Assembly (NCBI GenBank): GCA_039928925.1
Contig: JBDSSF010000004.1
Coordinates: forward strand, 62,001 to 126,000
DNA length: 64,000 nucleotides
DNA from: Candidatus Saccharimonadales bacterium
Lineage (GTDB): Bacteria; Patescibacteriota; Saccharimonadia; Saccharimonadales; Saccharimonadaceae
Direction of reading: 5' to 3'
Shown here: one piece after another, positions 35,885 to 45,990 of the stretch
Numbering within the stretch: position 1 is the stretch's first letter
Layout of the letters: each line of letters opens with the position of its first letter
Position numbers and translations under genes: made by a program
Notes under the pieces: model-generated
Database searches by the model: none
Seen by the model: only the letters and a program-made list of their open reading frames with translations
What the model was told of the DNA's origin: nothing

Positions 35885-36160
35885 TTATGCCGCTGAAACG
35901 GGTGCAATATTATGTGCTTTAATTGCAGCATCAATTTTTGGACGATCGAATCCAAGAACGATATCACCTGCAATGTCAGTAACAGGGACACCCTGAAAGT
36001 TCCCGTTAATTTTAGTCATTAATTCAGCGTAGGCTTCTTTATCTTCCTCTATATCTTTTTTGATATATGGAATACCTAGCTTGTCTAGCCACTGTGCTTC
36101 AGTGTGGCAGAAAGCGCACCAAGTAGTGCTGTAAATAGTGACCTGTGCTGTATCGCTCAT
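35885..36160 (-). CDS. Glutaredoxin-like thiol-disulfide protein
   Basis: 91 aa, thioredoxin fold, active site TTWCAFCHTEAQWL (CxxC), cis-Pro region GVPVTDIAGD. This is the NrdH/mycoredoxin-like form. AAGGAG seven to eight nt before ATG 36160. The promoter region holds TATAAT and a perfect palindrome (36205-36221), suggesting regulation, perhaps by redox state. Confidence 0.92.
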   Translation of the reverse strand: MSDTAQVTIYSTTWCAFCHTEAQWLDKLGIPYIKKDIEEDKEAYAELMTKINGNFQGVPVTDIAGDIVLGFDRPKIDAAIKAHNIAPVSAA

Positions 36161-36204
36161 GAGTACTCCTTTTCGTTGTATTTACTATACATTATACACT
36201 AAAA

Positions 36205-36221
36205 TGTATCACTTTGATACA
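36205..36221. promoter_or_regulatory. Operator-like palindrome in the grx / RCC1-gene divergent region
   Basis: TGTATCA-CTT-TGATACA is a perfect 7-bp inverted repeat in the 106-nt divergent intergenic space, next to the TATAAT of the glutaredoxin gene. No matching regulator gene is identified. Confidence 0.5.
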
Positions 36222-36266
36222 AATTTAAAACATTTACGTTTAAGTGCTATATACTAGAATTGTATT

Positions 36267-38537
36267 ATGCTTATGAATCTTGTCAATGAATCAAGAGTAT
36301 CTCGGAGGTTTTCGGTTGGTTTTGCGCTTCCGACTGTTTTGATTGCATCAACAATCATGATGGCCGTACTTCTGCTCTCCATTCAGGCAAATACTGCTGT
36401 CCGTGCTGAGTTAATGACCCAGTACTATAATCAGCAGGCTCGCCTCGCTTCGCAGTCTGGGGCTACGAGAGCGCAGCAGTGTATTAGCGATAATGGCTCA
36501 TCCGTAACATGGACTGATGCAAAGCCGCTAACACCCGCAACTGACTGTTCAGGTAATGTTGTTGTTGGATATCCCGCGTATATCTTGACGTCACCTGGCG
36601 TGAGAACCTCTTTTAGTGTTCCCGCCCCTATCGTATCAAACGGTACTCAGCGGATTAAGGTAAATGGCATAGTAGAGCTTGTAAGGTCAAGTTCGAACGT
36701 TGCATGGAGGACGTACAGTCAGGCTCTTGTTTCGCAAGAAGGGGCAGATGTAAGTTTTAGTAATGTCGCATTCGGCTATGCAAGCACGGAAGGTTCGTAC
36801 TTTGCTACAATTGGTCTTTCTGGAGATGTTAATGCACTAGGCTACAATGGCCAAGGACAACTCGGAACGGGAGATACAACTTCTAGTTCGACACCTCAAC
36901 CGTTCTCGCTTCCGGGAGGGGTAAAAGCTACTCAACTAGCAACGAACTATTTGTCATTAGGAACAAATATGTTTGCTATCACTTCCGATGGTAAGGTTTA
37001 CGGAGCCGGACAAAACACGAGCGGTCAGCTAGGTAATGGCACTGTTAACGCGTCAGCTGCGTTCCCGACAGTTTTTGGTCTTCCAGCGGGCGTAAAGGCA
37101 AAGTATGTCGGAGTGCTTGGCGTTGCAACATACGTAATAGGTGACGATAATAATGTTTATGCTAGTGGATCTTGTCAGTATGGTATTCTAGGTAACAACT
37201 ACACAATAACTGGATGTGCAAACAAGTCCTCATATGTCAGGGTCAACCTTCCTACCCCAGTACTTAGCGATCCGAATACTTTGCCTGTTTCTATAGCTGG
37301 TTCGACTCCCCCGACAAATATGGCACTTGATAGGTTAAATGTGTATCTTCGTATGCAGGGCGGGCGTGTATATACATGGGGCATCAATGATTATGGCGAG
37401 CTTGGGAACGGGACTGTTGTCGCCTCCTCTACTCCAGTTAAGGTTGGTGTGTATGGCGACTCCGGTCAGCCCAAAGCGACTCAAGTTGCATTTGACGGTA
37501 AAACCGCATATATTCTTGATAATACTGGAGTTGTCGCAGCTATTGGTAACAATATTGACGGTGAGTTAGGCGGAGCAGGATCACATCTCATCCACCAAGC
37601 AACTGGTATGTGTTTGAATAATGCAGGTAATTCGACGGCAAATCAAAAGGCATCCTTATATACGTGTGTAACTGCTCAGTCTGAACTTGTGCAGTTCCTC
37701 TCTGATAAAACGATAGTGCTAAAGACTAATGCTACTACTTCGAGATGTTTGGCTAATGGAGGTCGGCTTACGACTGACGGCAACCCAACATATATATATG
37801 ACTGTAATGGTGACGTAGCTGCAGAAACATGGGTCTTAAATGATGATGGAACGATTAAAAATGTTGGATCAGGAAAGTGTTTAAATAACCCAGGTAATGC
37901 GACTGCTCTCGATTCACCACTAAGTATAATAACCTGTAATGCAGCTTCAACATCACAGCAATGGAACTTGGATCAAAGTCCTTACTTGAGCGTTGTCCCC
38001 ATTCCAAGTACCGCTGGTACTGTTAAGAGTATAGCAACCGATCAATATAGCGTATTATTTCTGACAAGTAGTGGGCAAGTATGGGGTGCTGGAATGAATG
38101 AAAGTGGGCAGCTCGGTAATGGCTTACCGTCAAGGGTGGCGAATCCTGCACTTACGCAGATGGTTCTTCCTGCAGGTCGCAAAGCTGTTAATGTTTACAC
38201 GACAAAAGCAGGCGGTATTGGATCTTTGTATGCAAACACTTACGTCGTCCTTGATAACGGAGATGTATATGGATGTGGCACGAATTCTTTTGGTCAATTA
38301 GGAATTGGCATAACATCACCTAGTGAAAATATTCCAAAGAAGATGAACCTCCCTTCAGGAGTTAAGGCAAAGGTCGTTCAGTCTGGACTCGGCACGACTG
38401 TTATTCTAACAACTACAGGTAGCATTTACACAGTTGGTAATAATGCAGATGGACAACTGGGCGATGGAACAACAAATAATAGTTCAATACCCCAGGCAAA
38501 CCGCTACACAAACGTTATTCCACTCGTTTTGTTCTAG
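36267..38537 (+). CDS. Pilin-like surface protein with RCC1 repeats and an embedded ricin-B lectin domain
   Basis: 756 aa. The N-terminus is a type IV pilin/pseudopilin signal (RRFSVGFALPTVLIASTI plus a hydrophobic helix). From ~180 on come RCC1-type repeats (NGQGQLGTGDT, NTSGQLGNGT, NDYGELGNGT), interrupted at ~440-575 by a ricin-B-like beta-trefoil (TGMCLNNAGNST, GSGKCLNNPGNAT, SQQWNLD), after which the RCC1 repeats resume (NESGQLGNG, NSFGQLGIG, NADGQLGDGT). A beta-propeller with a lectin insert on a pilin stem suggests an extracellular adhesin, perhaps at a pilus tip. No pilus assembly genes are adjacent. Ends 23 nt into a convergent small gene. Confidence 0.88.
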   Translation: MLMNLVNESRVSRRFSVGFALPTVLIASTIMMAVLLLSIQANTAVRAELMTQYYNQQARLASQSGATRAQQCISDNGSSVTWTDAKPLTPATDCSGNVVVGYPAYILTSPGVRTSFSVPAPIVSNGTQRIKVNGIVELVRSSSNVAWRTYSQALVSQEGADVSFSNVAFGYASTEGSYFATIGLSGDVNALGYNGQGQLGTGDTTSSSTPQPFSLPGGVKATQLATNYLSLGTNMFAITSDGKVYGAGQNTSGQLGNGTVNASAAFPTVFGLPAGVKAKYVGVLGVATYVIGDDNNVYASGSCQYGILGNNYTITGCANKSSYVRVNLPTPVLSDPNTLPVSIAGSTPPTNMALDRLNVYLRMQGGRVYTWGINDYGELGNGTVVASSTPVKVGVYGDSGQPKATQVAFDGKTAYILDNTGVVAAIGNNIDGELGGAGSHLIHQATGMCLNNAGNSTANQKASLYTCVTAQSELVQFLSDKTIVLKTNATTSRCLANGGRLTTDGNPTYIYDCNGDVAAETWVLNDDGTIKNVGSGKCLNNPGNATALDSPLSIITCNAASTSQQWNLDQSPYLSVVPIPSTAGTVKSIATDQYSVLFLTSSGQVWGAGMNESGQLGNGLPSRVANPALTQMVLPAGRKAVNVYTTKAGGIGSLYANTYVVLDNGDVYGCGTNSFGQLGIGITSPSENIPKKMNLPSGVKAKVVQSGLGTTVILTTTGSIYTVGNNADGQLGDGTTNNSSIPQANRYTNVIPLVLF

Positions 38538-38739
38538 TACTATTATTAGATAATGACGTGAGGTGCCATCCGCCACATGATGGACATAGATACACCGATA
38601 ATTCGAGATTTAATTGCGAAAGCATTTGATACTCAGCAGCTGATTGGGCTATTTTTTCATTTGTAAAACGACGCTTAGCTTGGCACTGAGCGGTATTCGT
38701 AAAAAGTTCGTGTTTTTGAGTTTTATTCTTTCGCGGCAT
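38515..38739 (-). CDS. Small zinc-ribbon-like protein
   Basis: 74 aa with an N-terminal CQAKRRFTNEKIAQSAAEY and C-terminal YLCPSCGGWHLTS. Short proteins of this CGxWHLT type recur in actinobacteria, phages and CPR; the CxxC probably binds zinc with the first Cys and His. Role unknown. It is divergent from the ATP synthase operon (41 nt between the start codons) and its 3' end overlaps the RCC1 gene by 23 nt. Confidence 0.75.
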   Translation of the reverse strand: MPRKNKTQKHELFTNTAQCQAKRRFTNEKIAQSAAEYQMLSQLNLELSVYLCPSCGGWHLTSLSNNSTRTKRVE

Positions 38740-38780
38740 CGTTTACAATTCTTTCGTTCACTGTTACAGTATATAAGTAC

Positions 38781-39035
38781 ATGAGCACATCACCAAACCC
38801 TACTGGTGCAGCGCCCATACCGCCGGATAAATCGACGGTAATTTTATTGATGAGCACTATTGGTGATACGACATGGCGTATGTTTGTGCCAAGCATTGGG
38901 TTCACTATCTTGGGTGTTGTTGCCGACAAACAATTCGGTACAAAGCCTTGGCTCACAGCAGTAGGTATCATAGTTGGGGTATTTGTGGCTGGACTACTAG
39001 TTCGTCTCCAAATTAAGAAAGTACAACAAAAATAA
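38781..39035 (+). CDS. atpI: AtpZ/AtpI-like protein of the ATP synthase operon
   Basis: 84 aa with two TMs (FVPSIGFTILGVVADKQFG, AVGIIVGVFVAGLLV), the pattern of AtpZ/AtpI proteins that assist c-ring assembly or Mg uptake. First gene of the operon, 3 nt before atpB. TACAGT lies 10 nt before the ATG. Confidence 0.8.
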   Translation: MSTSPNPTGAAPIPPDKSTVILLMSTIGDTTWRMFVPSIGFTILGVVADKQFGTKPWLTAVGIIVGVFVAGLLVRLQIKKVQQK

Positions 39036-39038
39036 TAT

Positions 39039-39863
39039 ATGAATACATTATATACATTTGCTAGTTCAAATCTTCATATCAGCCTTTCGGCCGAACCGAT
39101 ATTTCACATCGGAAGTTTTGCTATTACAAATGCAATGCTTCTTGGATTCTTAGGCACTATTGTCACACTTGTGATATTTTTCTACGTCGGCTCAAAGCTT
39201 AAAAAAGGTTCAACGAATCGCTTCGTTGGACTTGTGCAGTGGGCATTTGAAGGCATGCTTAAGTCAGTTGACGATGTTATAACAGACCGCAAACTTGCAA
39301 GAACTATTGCCCCAACTGCCATAACAATCTTCTTTTTTGTCCTGATTAATTACTGGCTTGGTATTCTTCCAGGTATTGGTTCAATCACTTGGAATGGGCT
39401 GCCTCTGTTTCGTAGCTTAACAGCTGATTTGAATTTCACGTTCGCTATCGCCATCATTACGATGGTTGGTGTGCAGATTTACGCAATAAAGCACCACGGT
39501 GTTTTTGGGAATGCTGGCCGATATTTTAAAAATCCACTCAAAGATCCGATCGGTGCATTCGAAGGTGTCCTAGAATTTATTGGTGAGTTTTCACGAGGTG
39601 TCTCCCTCAGCCTACGATTATTTGGAAATGCATTTGCGGGTGAAGTTTTGCTACTCATTGTCGGTATCTTAACGAGCTACTTTGCAACTGTCACACTGCC
39701 AATATTCATGGCATTTGAGCTATTTATTGGTTTTATCCAGGCGTATGTTTTCTTTATCCTCACGTTAATATTTACTTCTCTCGCCCAAGAATCGCATGCC
39801 GGCGACCCATCATCTGACCATTCCCCTGCTGCTTCCGCCAAAAAGGCAACTCAGCTGGAATGA
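39039..39863 (+). CDS. atpB: ATP synthase F0 subunit a
   Basis: 274 aa with about six TMs. The essential Arg lies in SLSLRLFGNAFAGEVLL, and LELFIGF-like FELFIGFIQAYVF forms the last helix, both hallmarks of subunit a. It forms the half channels for ion flow next to the c-ring. The C-terminal ~25 residues are a polar extension. Start ATG 39039. Confidence 0.96.
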   Translation: MNTLYTFASSNLHISLSAEPIFHIGSFAITNAMLLGFLGTIVTLVIFFYVGSKLKKGSTNRFVGLVQWAFEGMLKSVDDVITDRKLARTIAPTAITIFFFVLINYWLGILPGIGSITWNGLPLFRSLTADLNFTFAIAIITMVGVQIYAIKHHGVFGNAGRYFKNPLKDPIGAFEGVLEFIGEFSRGVSLSLRLFGNAFAGEVLLLIVGILTSYFATVTLPIFMAFELFIGFIQAYVFFILTLIFTSLAQESHAGDPSSDHSPAASAKKATQLE

Positions 39864-39898
39864 TATAATTGAAATAATACCTAAAGGAGATTTAAATA

Positions 39899-40111
39899 AT
39901 GAACGAATTAGCATTTGGTTTGACATACGCATTACCTGCACTTGGTGCAGCAATCGGCGTGGGCTTTATCGGTGCAGGTGCGCTTAATGCACTTGGTCGA
40001 AATCCAGAGAAACTTGGTGATATCCGTACGCTAATGATTACAGCGATCGTTTTCGCTGACTCACTCGCTATCATCGGTATCATCGTGGCAATTATTGCAA
40101 AGTTCCTCTAA
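39899..40111 (+). CDS. atpE: ATP synthase F0 subunit c
   Basis: 70 aa, two TM hairpin. Loop ALGRNPEKLGDIR and the ion-binding carboxylate in helix 2, FADSLAIIG. Helix 1 has no Gln at the Na+-ligand position, so proton coupling is more likely. AAAGGAG precedes the ATG by about 9 nt, an SD-led internal operon gene. Confidence 0.96.
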   Translation: MNELAFGLTYALPALGAAIGVGFIGAGALNALGRNPEKLGDIRTLMITAIVFADSLAIIGIIVAIIAKFL

Positions 40112-40129
40112 ATAAAAGGCGTATAAAGT

Positions 40130-40666
40130 ATGAATATACTCACTCAATTAGCAACGACTGAAGCCGTCAAAGGGGGTATCTTCGAGGCGCTTGGCATAGA
40201 CTGGAAGACGTTAATTTTTCAGATTATTGCTTTTTTGATTCTCGTATTTCTACTTGGTAGGTTTGTATATCCTGTCTTGATGAAGTCTGTTGATAAACGT
40301 CAAGCTGAGATCCAATCTGCAAGTGAAGCTGCGCTTGAGGCAGAAAAAAAAGCAACAGCAGCTGAAAAGAATATTGAAAAGCTTCTTGCAGAAGCACGTA
40401 AAGAAGCTAGTGATATTGTTACCACTGCGAAAGACGAGTCTGCTGCTTTATCAGATGCAGCTGATAAAAAAGCAAAAGCTCGTGCTGAACATATAGTTGA
40501 AGACGCACGTGAACAACTTGAAAAAGACGTTATTGCAGCGCGTAAGACACTTCATAACGATACAATTGATCTTGTGGCACTTGCAACAGAAAAAGTTATT
40601 GGTAAAACAATAACACCGGCACTTGATAAAAAGATCATTGCAGGTAGTGTTAAGGAAGTAAGCTAA
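40130..40666 (+). CDS. atpF: ATP synthase F0 subunit b
   Basis: 178 aa with one N-terminal TM (~28-48, FQIIAFLILVFLLGRFVYP) and a long charged helix rich in Ala/Glu/Lys (~55-150), the peripheral stalk. Two nt separate it from atpH. Confidence 0.95.
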   Translation: MNILTQLATTEAVKGGIFEALGIDWKTLIFQIIAFLILVFLLGRFVYPVLMKSVDKRQAEIQSASEAALEAEKKATAAEKNIEKLLAEARKEASDIVTTAKDESAALSDAADKKAKARAEHIVEDAREQLEKDVIAARKTLHNDTIDLVALATEKVIGKTITPALDKKIIAGSVKEVS

Positions 40667-40668
40667 TC

Positions 40669-41064
40669 ATGGCTACGCGTTTGTCCCGTCGAAAAATTGC
40701 CGAATATTACGGCAAAGAAATCCTTAAAGGAACTTCTTTAAAGCAGCTTACACAGGAGCTTTCTGCGTTTCTTATTGATACAAGACGAACGCGTGAACTT
40801 GTGCTTATTGTTCGCGATATCGAAGATGTTCTTGCACGAAGCGGTACGGTCATAGCGGATGTCACCAGTATTGAGCCACTTGATGAAACTGCAAAAAAAT
40901 CAATCAGTGCATTAGTGTCTACTGTTTATAACACAACTGAGCTGCATATACGTCAACATATCGATGCAACTATCATCGGCGGTGTCCATATCCAGTTACC
41001 AAACGAAGAGTTTGATGGAACACTACGACATAAACTAACTCGCTTAAGTGCGAACAAACTGTAA
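40669..41064 (+). CDS. atpH: ATP synthase F1 subunit delta (short)
   Basis: 131 aa, clearly shorter than the usual ~175. The C-terminal half with [21 protein letters not shown] is the conserved OSCP/delta signature; the N-terminal helical domain is reduced. Position between atpF and atpA supports the assignment. It overhangs into the SD of atpA. Confidence 0.9.
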   Translation: MATRLSRRKIAEYYGKEILKGTSLKQLTQELSAFLIDTRRTRELVLIVRDIEDVLARSGTVIADVTSIEPLDETAKKSISALVSTVYNTTELHIRQHIDATIIGGVHIQLPNEEFDGTLRHKLTRLSANKL

Positions 41065-41077
41065 GGAAGAGGAATAC

Positions 41078-42607
41078 ATGGCTGAACTATCAGTAACTGA
41101 ACTAAGTAAGAACTTAAGAGATGCAATTACTAATCTTGAAGTAAATGAAGGCCTCGGACAAGTAGGTATTGTTGTTCGTGTTGGTGACGGAGTCGCTTGG
41201 GTTCATGGACTGCGGGATGCTGGTTATTCTGAGATGCTCGAAATTGATAGTGCTGATGGTACAGTCGATGCATTTGCCCTTAACCTTATGGAAGATGAAA
41301 TCGGGGCTGTGCTTCTTGGCAGTGACGAGCTAGTATCAGCGGGTGCGAAGGTTCGTCTAAAAGGCACGCTTCTTCAAGTTCCTGTTGGCCCTGAACTACT
41401 TGGCCGTGTGGTTGATCCACTTGGCCGTCCTCTTGATGGTGGTGCGCCGATCAAAACCAAGCATACCGGGCTTGTTGAGCGTGAGGCGATTGGCGTGATG
41501 GGCCGTAAATCTGTGCACGAGCCACTCATGACTGGTATTGCTGCTATTGACTCTATGTTCCCTATTGGCCGTGGCCAGCGCGAGTTAATTATTGGTGATC
41601 GCCAAACTGGTAAGACTGCCCTAGTGATTGACACAATGATCAACCAAGGAAAGCAGAAAACTGGTGTCGTGAATGTATACGTTGCAATTGGGCAAAAGCT
41701 TTCGAAAGTTGCCCGCTTAGTTGACCGACTTAAAGAAGAAGGCGTTATGGATCAAACAATTATTGTTGCGACTGGTCCGGCTGACCCAGCTTCACTTCTT
41801 TATTTGGCACCTTATGCTGCAACCGCTATGGGAGAATATTTCCGCGATAACAAACAGCACGCTCTTATGATCTACGATGATCTTACGAAACATGCAGTTG
41901 CCTATCGTCAAATGTCGTTACTTCTTCGTCGCCCGCCGGGACGCGAAGCATATCCTGGTGATGTTTTCTATCTTCATTCTCGTTTACTCGAGCGATCAGC
42001 AAAACTGTCAGACGATCTCGGTGCAGGTTCTTTGACAGCTTTGCCAATCATTGAAACACAGGCTGGTGATATCTCTGCTTACATTCCAACGAATGTCATT
42101 TCAATTACTGATGGGCAGATCTTCCTTGAGACGGATTTATTTTATCAAGGTATTCGTCCAGCGATCTCTGCGGGCTTGTCTGTTTCTCGTGTTGGAGGCG
42201 CTGCCCAGACGAAGGCTGTCAAAGGAGTCAGCGGTGGCCTCAAACTTGGCCTCAGTCAGTTCCGAGAGCTTGCGAGTTTCGCCCAGTTCGGTAGTGATCT
42301 TGATGAAGCGACTAAGAAGCAGATTGATCGTGGCCAGCGTCTTACGGAGCTCCTTAAGCAGCCACAATATCAACCTGCAAGCATCTGGGAACAGGTAGTT
42401 AGCGTGTACGCAGTATCACACGGGCACTTTGATAGTGTTCCAGTCAGTAAAATAAAAGATGCACAGGCCTCATTACTTACGCGTCTTTGGACTGATCATA
42501 AAGATGTGATGCGAGTTATCAACACTGGAGATAAGTCAACTGATGAGCAGTTTACACTAATTGATACAGTTGCTAAAAAAGTAGCTAAGGGATTCGAGGG
42601 AAAGTAG
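41078..42607 (+). CDS. atpA: ATP synthase F1 subunit alpha
   Basis: 509 aa from ATG 41078, with GGAAGAGGA upstream; an in-frame ATG at 41048 lies within atpH and is rejected. P-loop [10 protein letters not shown], the family signature [16 protein letters not shown] and the catalytic-interface Arg in that stretch (SVSRVG) are present. Non-catalytic nucleotide-binding subunit of the F1 hexamer. Confidence 0.97.
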   Translation: MAELSVTELSKNLRDAITNLEVNEGLGQVGIVVRVGDGVAWVHGLRDAGYSEMLEIDSADGTVDAFALNLMEDEIGAVLLGSDELVSAGAKVRLKGTLLQVPVGPELLGRVVDPLGRPLDGGAPIKTKHTGLVEREAIGVMGRKSVHEPLMTGIAAIDSMFPIGRGQRELIIGDRQTGKTALVIDTMINQGKQKTGVVNVYVAIGQKLSKVARLVDRLKEEGVMDQTIIVATGPADPASLLYLAPYAATAMGEYFRDNKQHALMIYDDLTKHAVAYRQMSLLLRRPPGREAYPGDVFYLHSRLLERSAKLSDDLGAGSLTALPIIETQAGDISAYIPTNVISITDGQIFLETDLFYQGIRPAISAGLSVSRVGGAAQTKAVKGVSGGLKLGLSQFRELASFAQFGSDLDEATKKQIDRGQRLTELLKQPQYQPASIWEQVVSVYAVSHGHFDSVPVSKIKDAQASLLTRLWTDHKDVMRVINTGDKSTDEQFTLIDTVAKKVAKGFEGK

Positions 42608-42611
42608 TTTC

Positions 42612-43478
42612 ATGGCTTCAACGCAAGGCTTAAAACTTCGAATTCGCTCGGTTAAAAGTACCAAGCAGATTACGAAAGCTATGCAGCTGGTTGCCGCCAG
42701 TAAGATGCGCCGTGCCCAAGAAGCAACGAAAGCATCAGCTCCCTACACTCAGGCTGCAAGTGAGATTCTCAGCTCACTTTCGAGCCATACCGCAAGTGAC
42801 AACCATCCACTATATGTATCTCGTCCTGTTAAGACTCGCTTAATGATTGTCATAGCATCAGATAAAGGACTTGCAGGCGCGTACAACTCGAATGTTCTTA
42901 AGATGTACACAACTGAATTAAAAGATGATGTTAAAAATAGCATAAAGAGCGAGACGATCACTGTTGGTCGCAAGGCTTCACAATTTGCCACAAGGATCAA
43001 AGGTGCAGAGATTATCGGTGTCTACGAAGGCTTACCAGATCATCCTGATGGTAGTTCGCTACTCCCAATGTTTGCAATGGTTCAAGATAGATTTGTTTCG
43101 GGTGAAGTTGATGCCGTTGATCTAATATTTACTGAATTCGTCACAAGTTTAAATCAAAAGACAAAAATGGTGAGAATTTTACCTGCTGGATTTACTTCTG
43201 AGCCAAGTGTTGGAGCTGCTCGTGATGTTACGTATGAACCAAGCGCTAGCCGTGTACTTGACGAAGTAACTTCACGTCTTGTTAATGCTCAAATCTTCCA
43301 AGCAATTCTAGATGCGCGCGCAAGTGAGCATAGTATGCGAATGCTTGCGATGAAGAATGCTACCGATAATGCTTCTGATCTTGCCGATGATCTCACTCTC
43401 GCGATGAACAAAGCTCGTCAGGGTGCTATCACTCAGGAATTAGCCGAAATATCTGGTGGTGCGGAGGCAATGAAATGA
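42612..43478 (+). CDS. atpG: ATP synthase F1 subunit gamma
   Basis: 288 aa. N-terminal KLRIRSVKSTKQITKAMQLVAASKMRRA and C-terminal RMLAMKNATDNASDLADDL form the central coiled-coil shaft; ASDKGLAGAYNSNV is the conserved Rossmann-like start. 4 nt after atpA. Confidence 0.97.
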   Translation: MASTQGLKLRIRSVKSTKQITKAMQLVAASKMRRAQEATKASAPYTQAASEILSSLSSHTASDNHPLYVSRPVKTRLMIVIASDKGLAGAYNSNVLKMYTTELKDDVKNSIKSETITVGRKASQFATRIKGAEIIGVYEGLPDHPDGSSLLPMFAMVQDRFVSGEVDAVDLIFTEFVTSLNQKTKMVRILPAGFTSEPSVGAARDVTYEPSASRVLDEVTSRLVNAQIFQAILDARASEHSMRMLAMKNATDNASDLADDLTLAMNKARQGAITQELAEISGGAEAMK

Positions 43479-43506
43479 TAGATATAATGAAGCGGAATGA
43501 GAATGA

Positions 43507-44904
<1,398 letters not shown>

Positions 44905-44933
44905 TTGATTTTACAGCATAAATATGCTGTAAT
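44905..44933 (+). promoter_or_regulatory. Promoter with embedded operator-like palindrome for the 44982 gene
   Basis: TTGATT (44905-44910), 17-nt spacer, TGTAAT (44928-44933). The spacer and -10 coincide with a perfect inverted repeat TTACAGCATA-AA-TATGCTGTAA (44911-44932), an arrangement expected for a repressor site. Confidence 0.55.
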
Positions 44934-44981
44934 GATACTATGAGACAAATCGTCTCGCATCTTGATAGATAGGTGGTAAAT

Positions 44982-45317
44982 ATGTCAGGTCACAGTAACA
45001 GTGAAATCGACAAGTTGCCAGACCCTTGGGGTAAATCACCGAAGGACTGGAACTTACTGTGGGTCATCCCGTTGGTGCTCATTATCGTCGGCGGCATTGT
45101 CGGTTCATTCGTGCATTTCGACAACACTCACGGGAGTCCAACGGCATGGCCATTTCTACGACTTTTCGTCGTGCTTGGCCTCATGGGCATCGCTGCGTTT
45201 CTCATCGGTCTTGTGGTTGCCTCACTGCTTCAGAAGCGATACCACCGAGCCATGAAAGCGCTCATCGCACTCATCATTACGCTGCTTGTCCTTCTAGCCA
45301 TCTACGTATTGGCATGA
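44982..45317 (+). CDS. Three-helix membrane protein inserted between atpD and atpC
   Basis: 111 aa from ATG 44982, which has AGGTGG eight nt upstream. A polar N-terminus (KLPDPWGKSPKDWN) precedes three TMs (~25-48, ~58-83, ~92-111). The codon use and GC are visibly higher than in the flanking atp genes. It has its own promoter (44905) and is followed by a hairpin and a strong terminator (45428), so it interrupts the atp operon. I do not recognise a family. A role in the ATP synthase is possible from position, but a later insertion fits the composition better. Confidence 0.75.
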   Translation: MSGHSNSEIDKLPDPWGKSPKDWNLLWVIPLVLIIVGGIVGSFVHFDNTHGSPTAWPFLRLFVVLGLMGIAAFLIGLVVASLLQKRYHRAMKALIALIITLLVLLAIYVLA

Positions 45318-45339
45318 AGTCACAGCAGACCGTTAATGC

Positions 45340-45379
45340 GGCAGCACTACTGGAGTATTCTTTCTTCCGTAGTGCTGCC
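45340..45379. repeat. 11-bp inverted repeat after the inserted membrane-protein gene
   Basis: GGCAGCACTAC (45340-45350) and GTAGTGCTGCC (45369-45379) form a perfect stem with an 18-nt loop. No U-run follows, so it is probably not the main terminator. Confidence 0.6.
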
Positions 45380-45427
45380 ATGGTGGACAATAAGTGCCCC
45401 TATCTATCAAATCATCACGTTCTTCAA

Positions 45428-45452
45428 CCCTGGTAAACACCAGGGTTTTTTG
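45428..45452 (+). terminator. Strong terminator ahead of atpC
   Basis: ACCCTGGT-aaac-ACCAGGGT followed by T6. It would stop most transcripts from upstream, so atpC needs its own promoter; TATAAT lies directly after it, about 4 nt before the atpC start. Confidence 0.88.
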
Positions 45453-45466
45453 GTACTATAATAGAT

Positions 45467-45889
45467 ATGAATCTTGAGCTAATAACACTTGACGGCAAAA
45501 AAGTTGATCAAGTTGCGTATGAAGTGATCCTTCCAACTGTTGAGGGTGAAATTGCAGTTTTTCCGGGCCATCAGTCCTTGGTTGCGGTAGCTGTTCCAGG
45601 TGTAATTTCGGTTCGTTACAATAAATCTGATAAGGATAATACACTTGAATACTTTGCTATAAGCGGAGGTGTCATTGAAATCACAGGTACGTCAGTTCGT
45701 GTTCTTGTTGACGAGGCTGATCATGGTGATGACATTATTGAAGCCGAGAGTAAGGCGGCACTTGATCGTGCAATTGCCATGCGAGATAGTGCAAAAGATC
45801 AAGTAGAGCTTGAGCGAGCGCATCAGCTTGTTGATCGTCACGCAGTTCGTCTCAAAGTAGCTGGTCTTCGTCGTCGCCATCGTCCATAG
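45467..45889 (+). CDS. atpC: ATP synthase F1 subunit epsilon
   Basis: 140 aa, beta-sandwich part with ELITLDGKKVDQVAYEVIL, TVEGEIAVFPGHQSL and a C-terminal helical hairpin (ALDRAIAMRDSAKDQVELERA). It is cut off from atpD by the inserted gene and terminator and uses its own TATAAT just before the ATG, which may uncouple epsilon dosage from the rest of F1. Confidence 0.95.
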   Translation: MNLELITLDGKKVDQVAYEVILPTVEGEIAVFPGHQSLVAVAVPGVISVRYNKSDKDNTLEYFAISGGVIEITGTSVRVLVDEADHGDDIIEAESKAALDRAIAMRDSAKDQVELERAHQLVDRHAVRLKVAGLRRRHRP

Positions 45890-45937
45890 TTCTTCTAGTG
45901 GTTGCAATCAGCTATAAAAATCCCTACTATTAATATA

Positions 45938-45954
45938 ACCCGCTTTTAGCGGGT
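45938..45954. terminator. Short GC hairpin after atpC
   Basis: ACCCGC-tttta-GCGGGT (45938-45943, 45949-45954). No clear U-run. A possible promoter TTGCAA-N17-TACTAT (45902-45930) for the downstream acyltransferase gene lies just before it. Confidence 0.5.
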
Positions 45955-45990
45955 CCGCTCTTCTCATCCAATCCTATCAAAGGAGTCATC

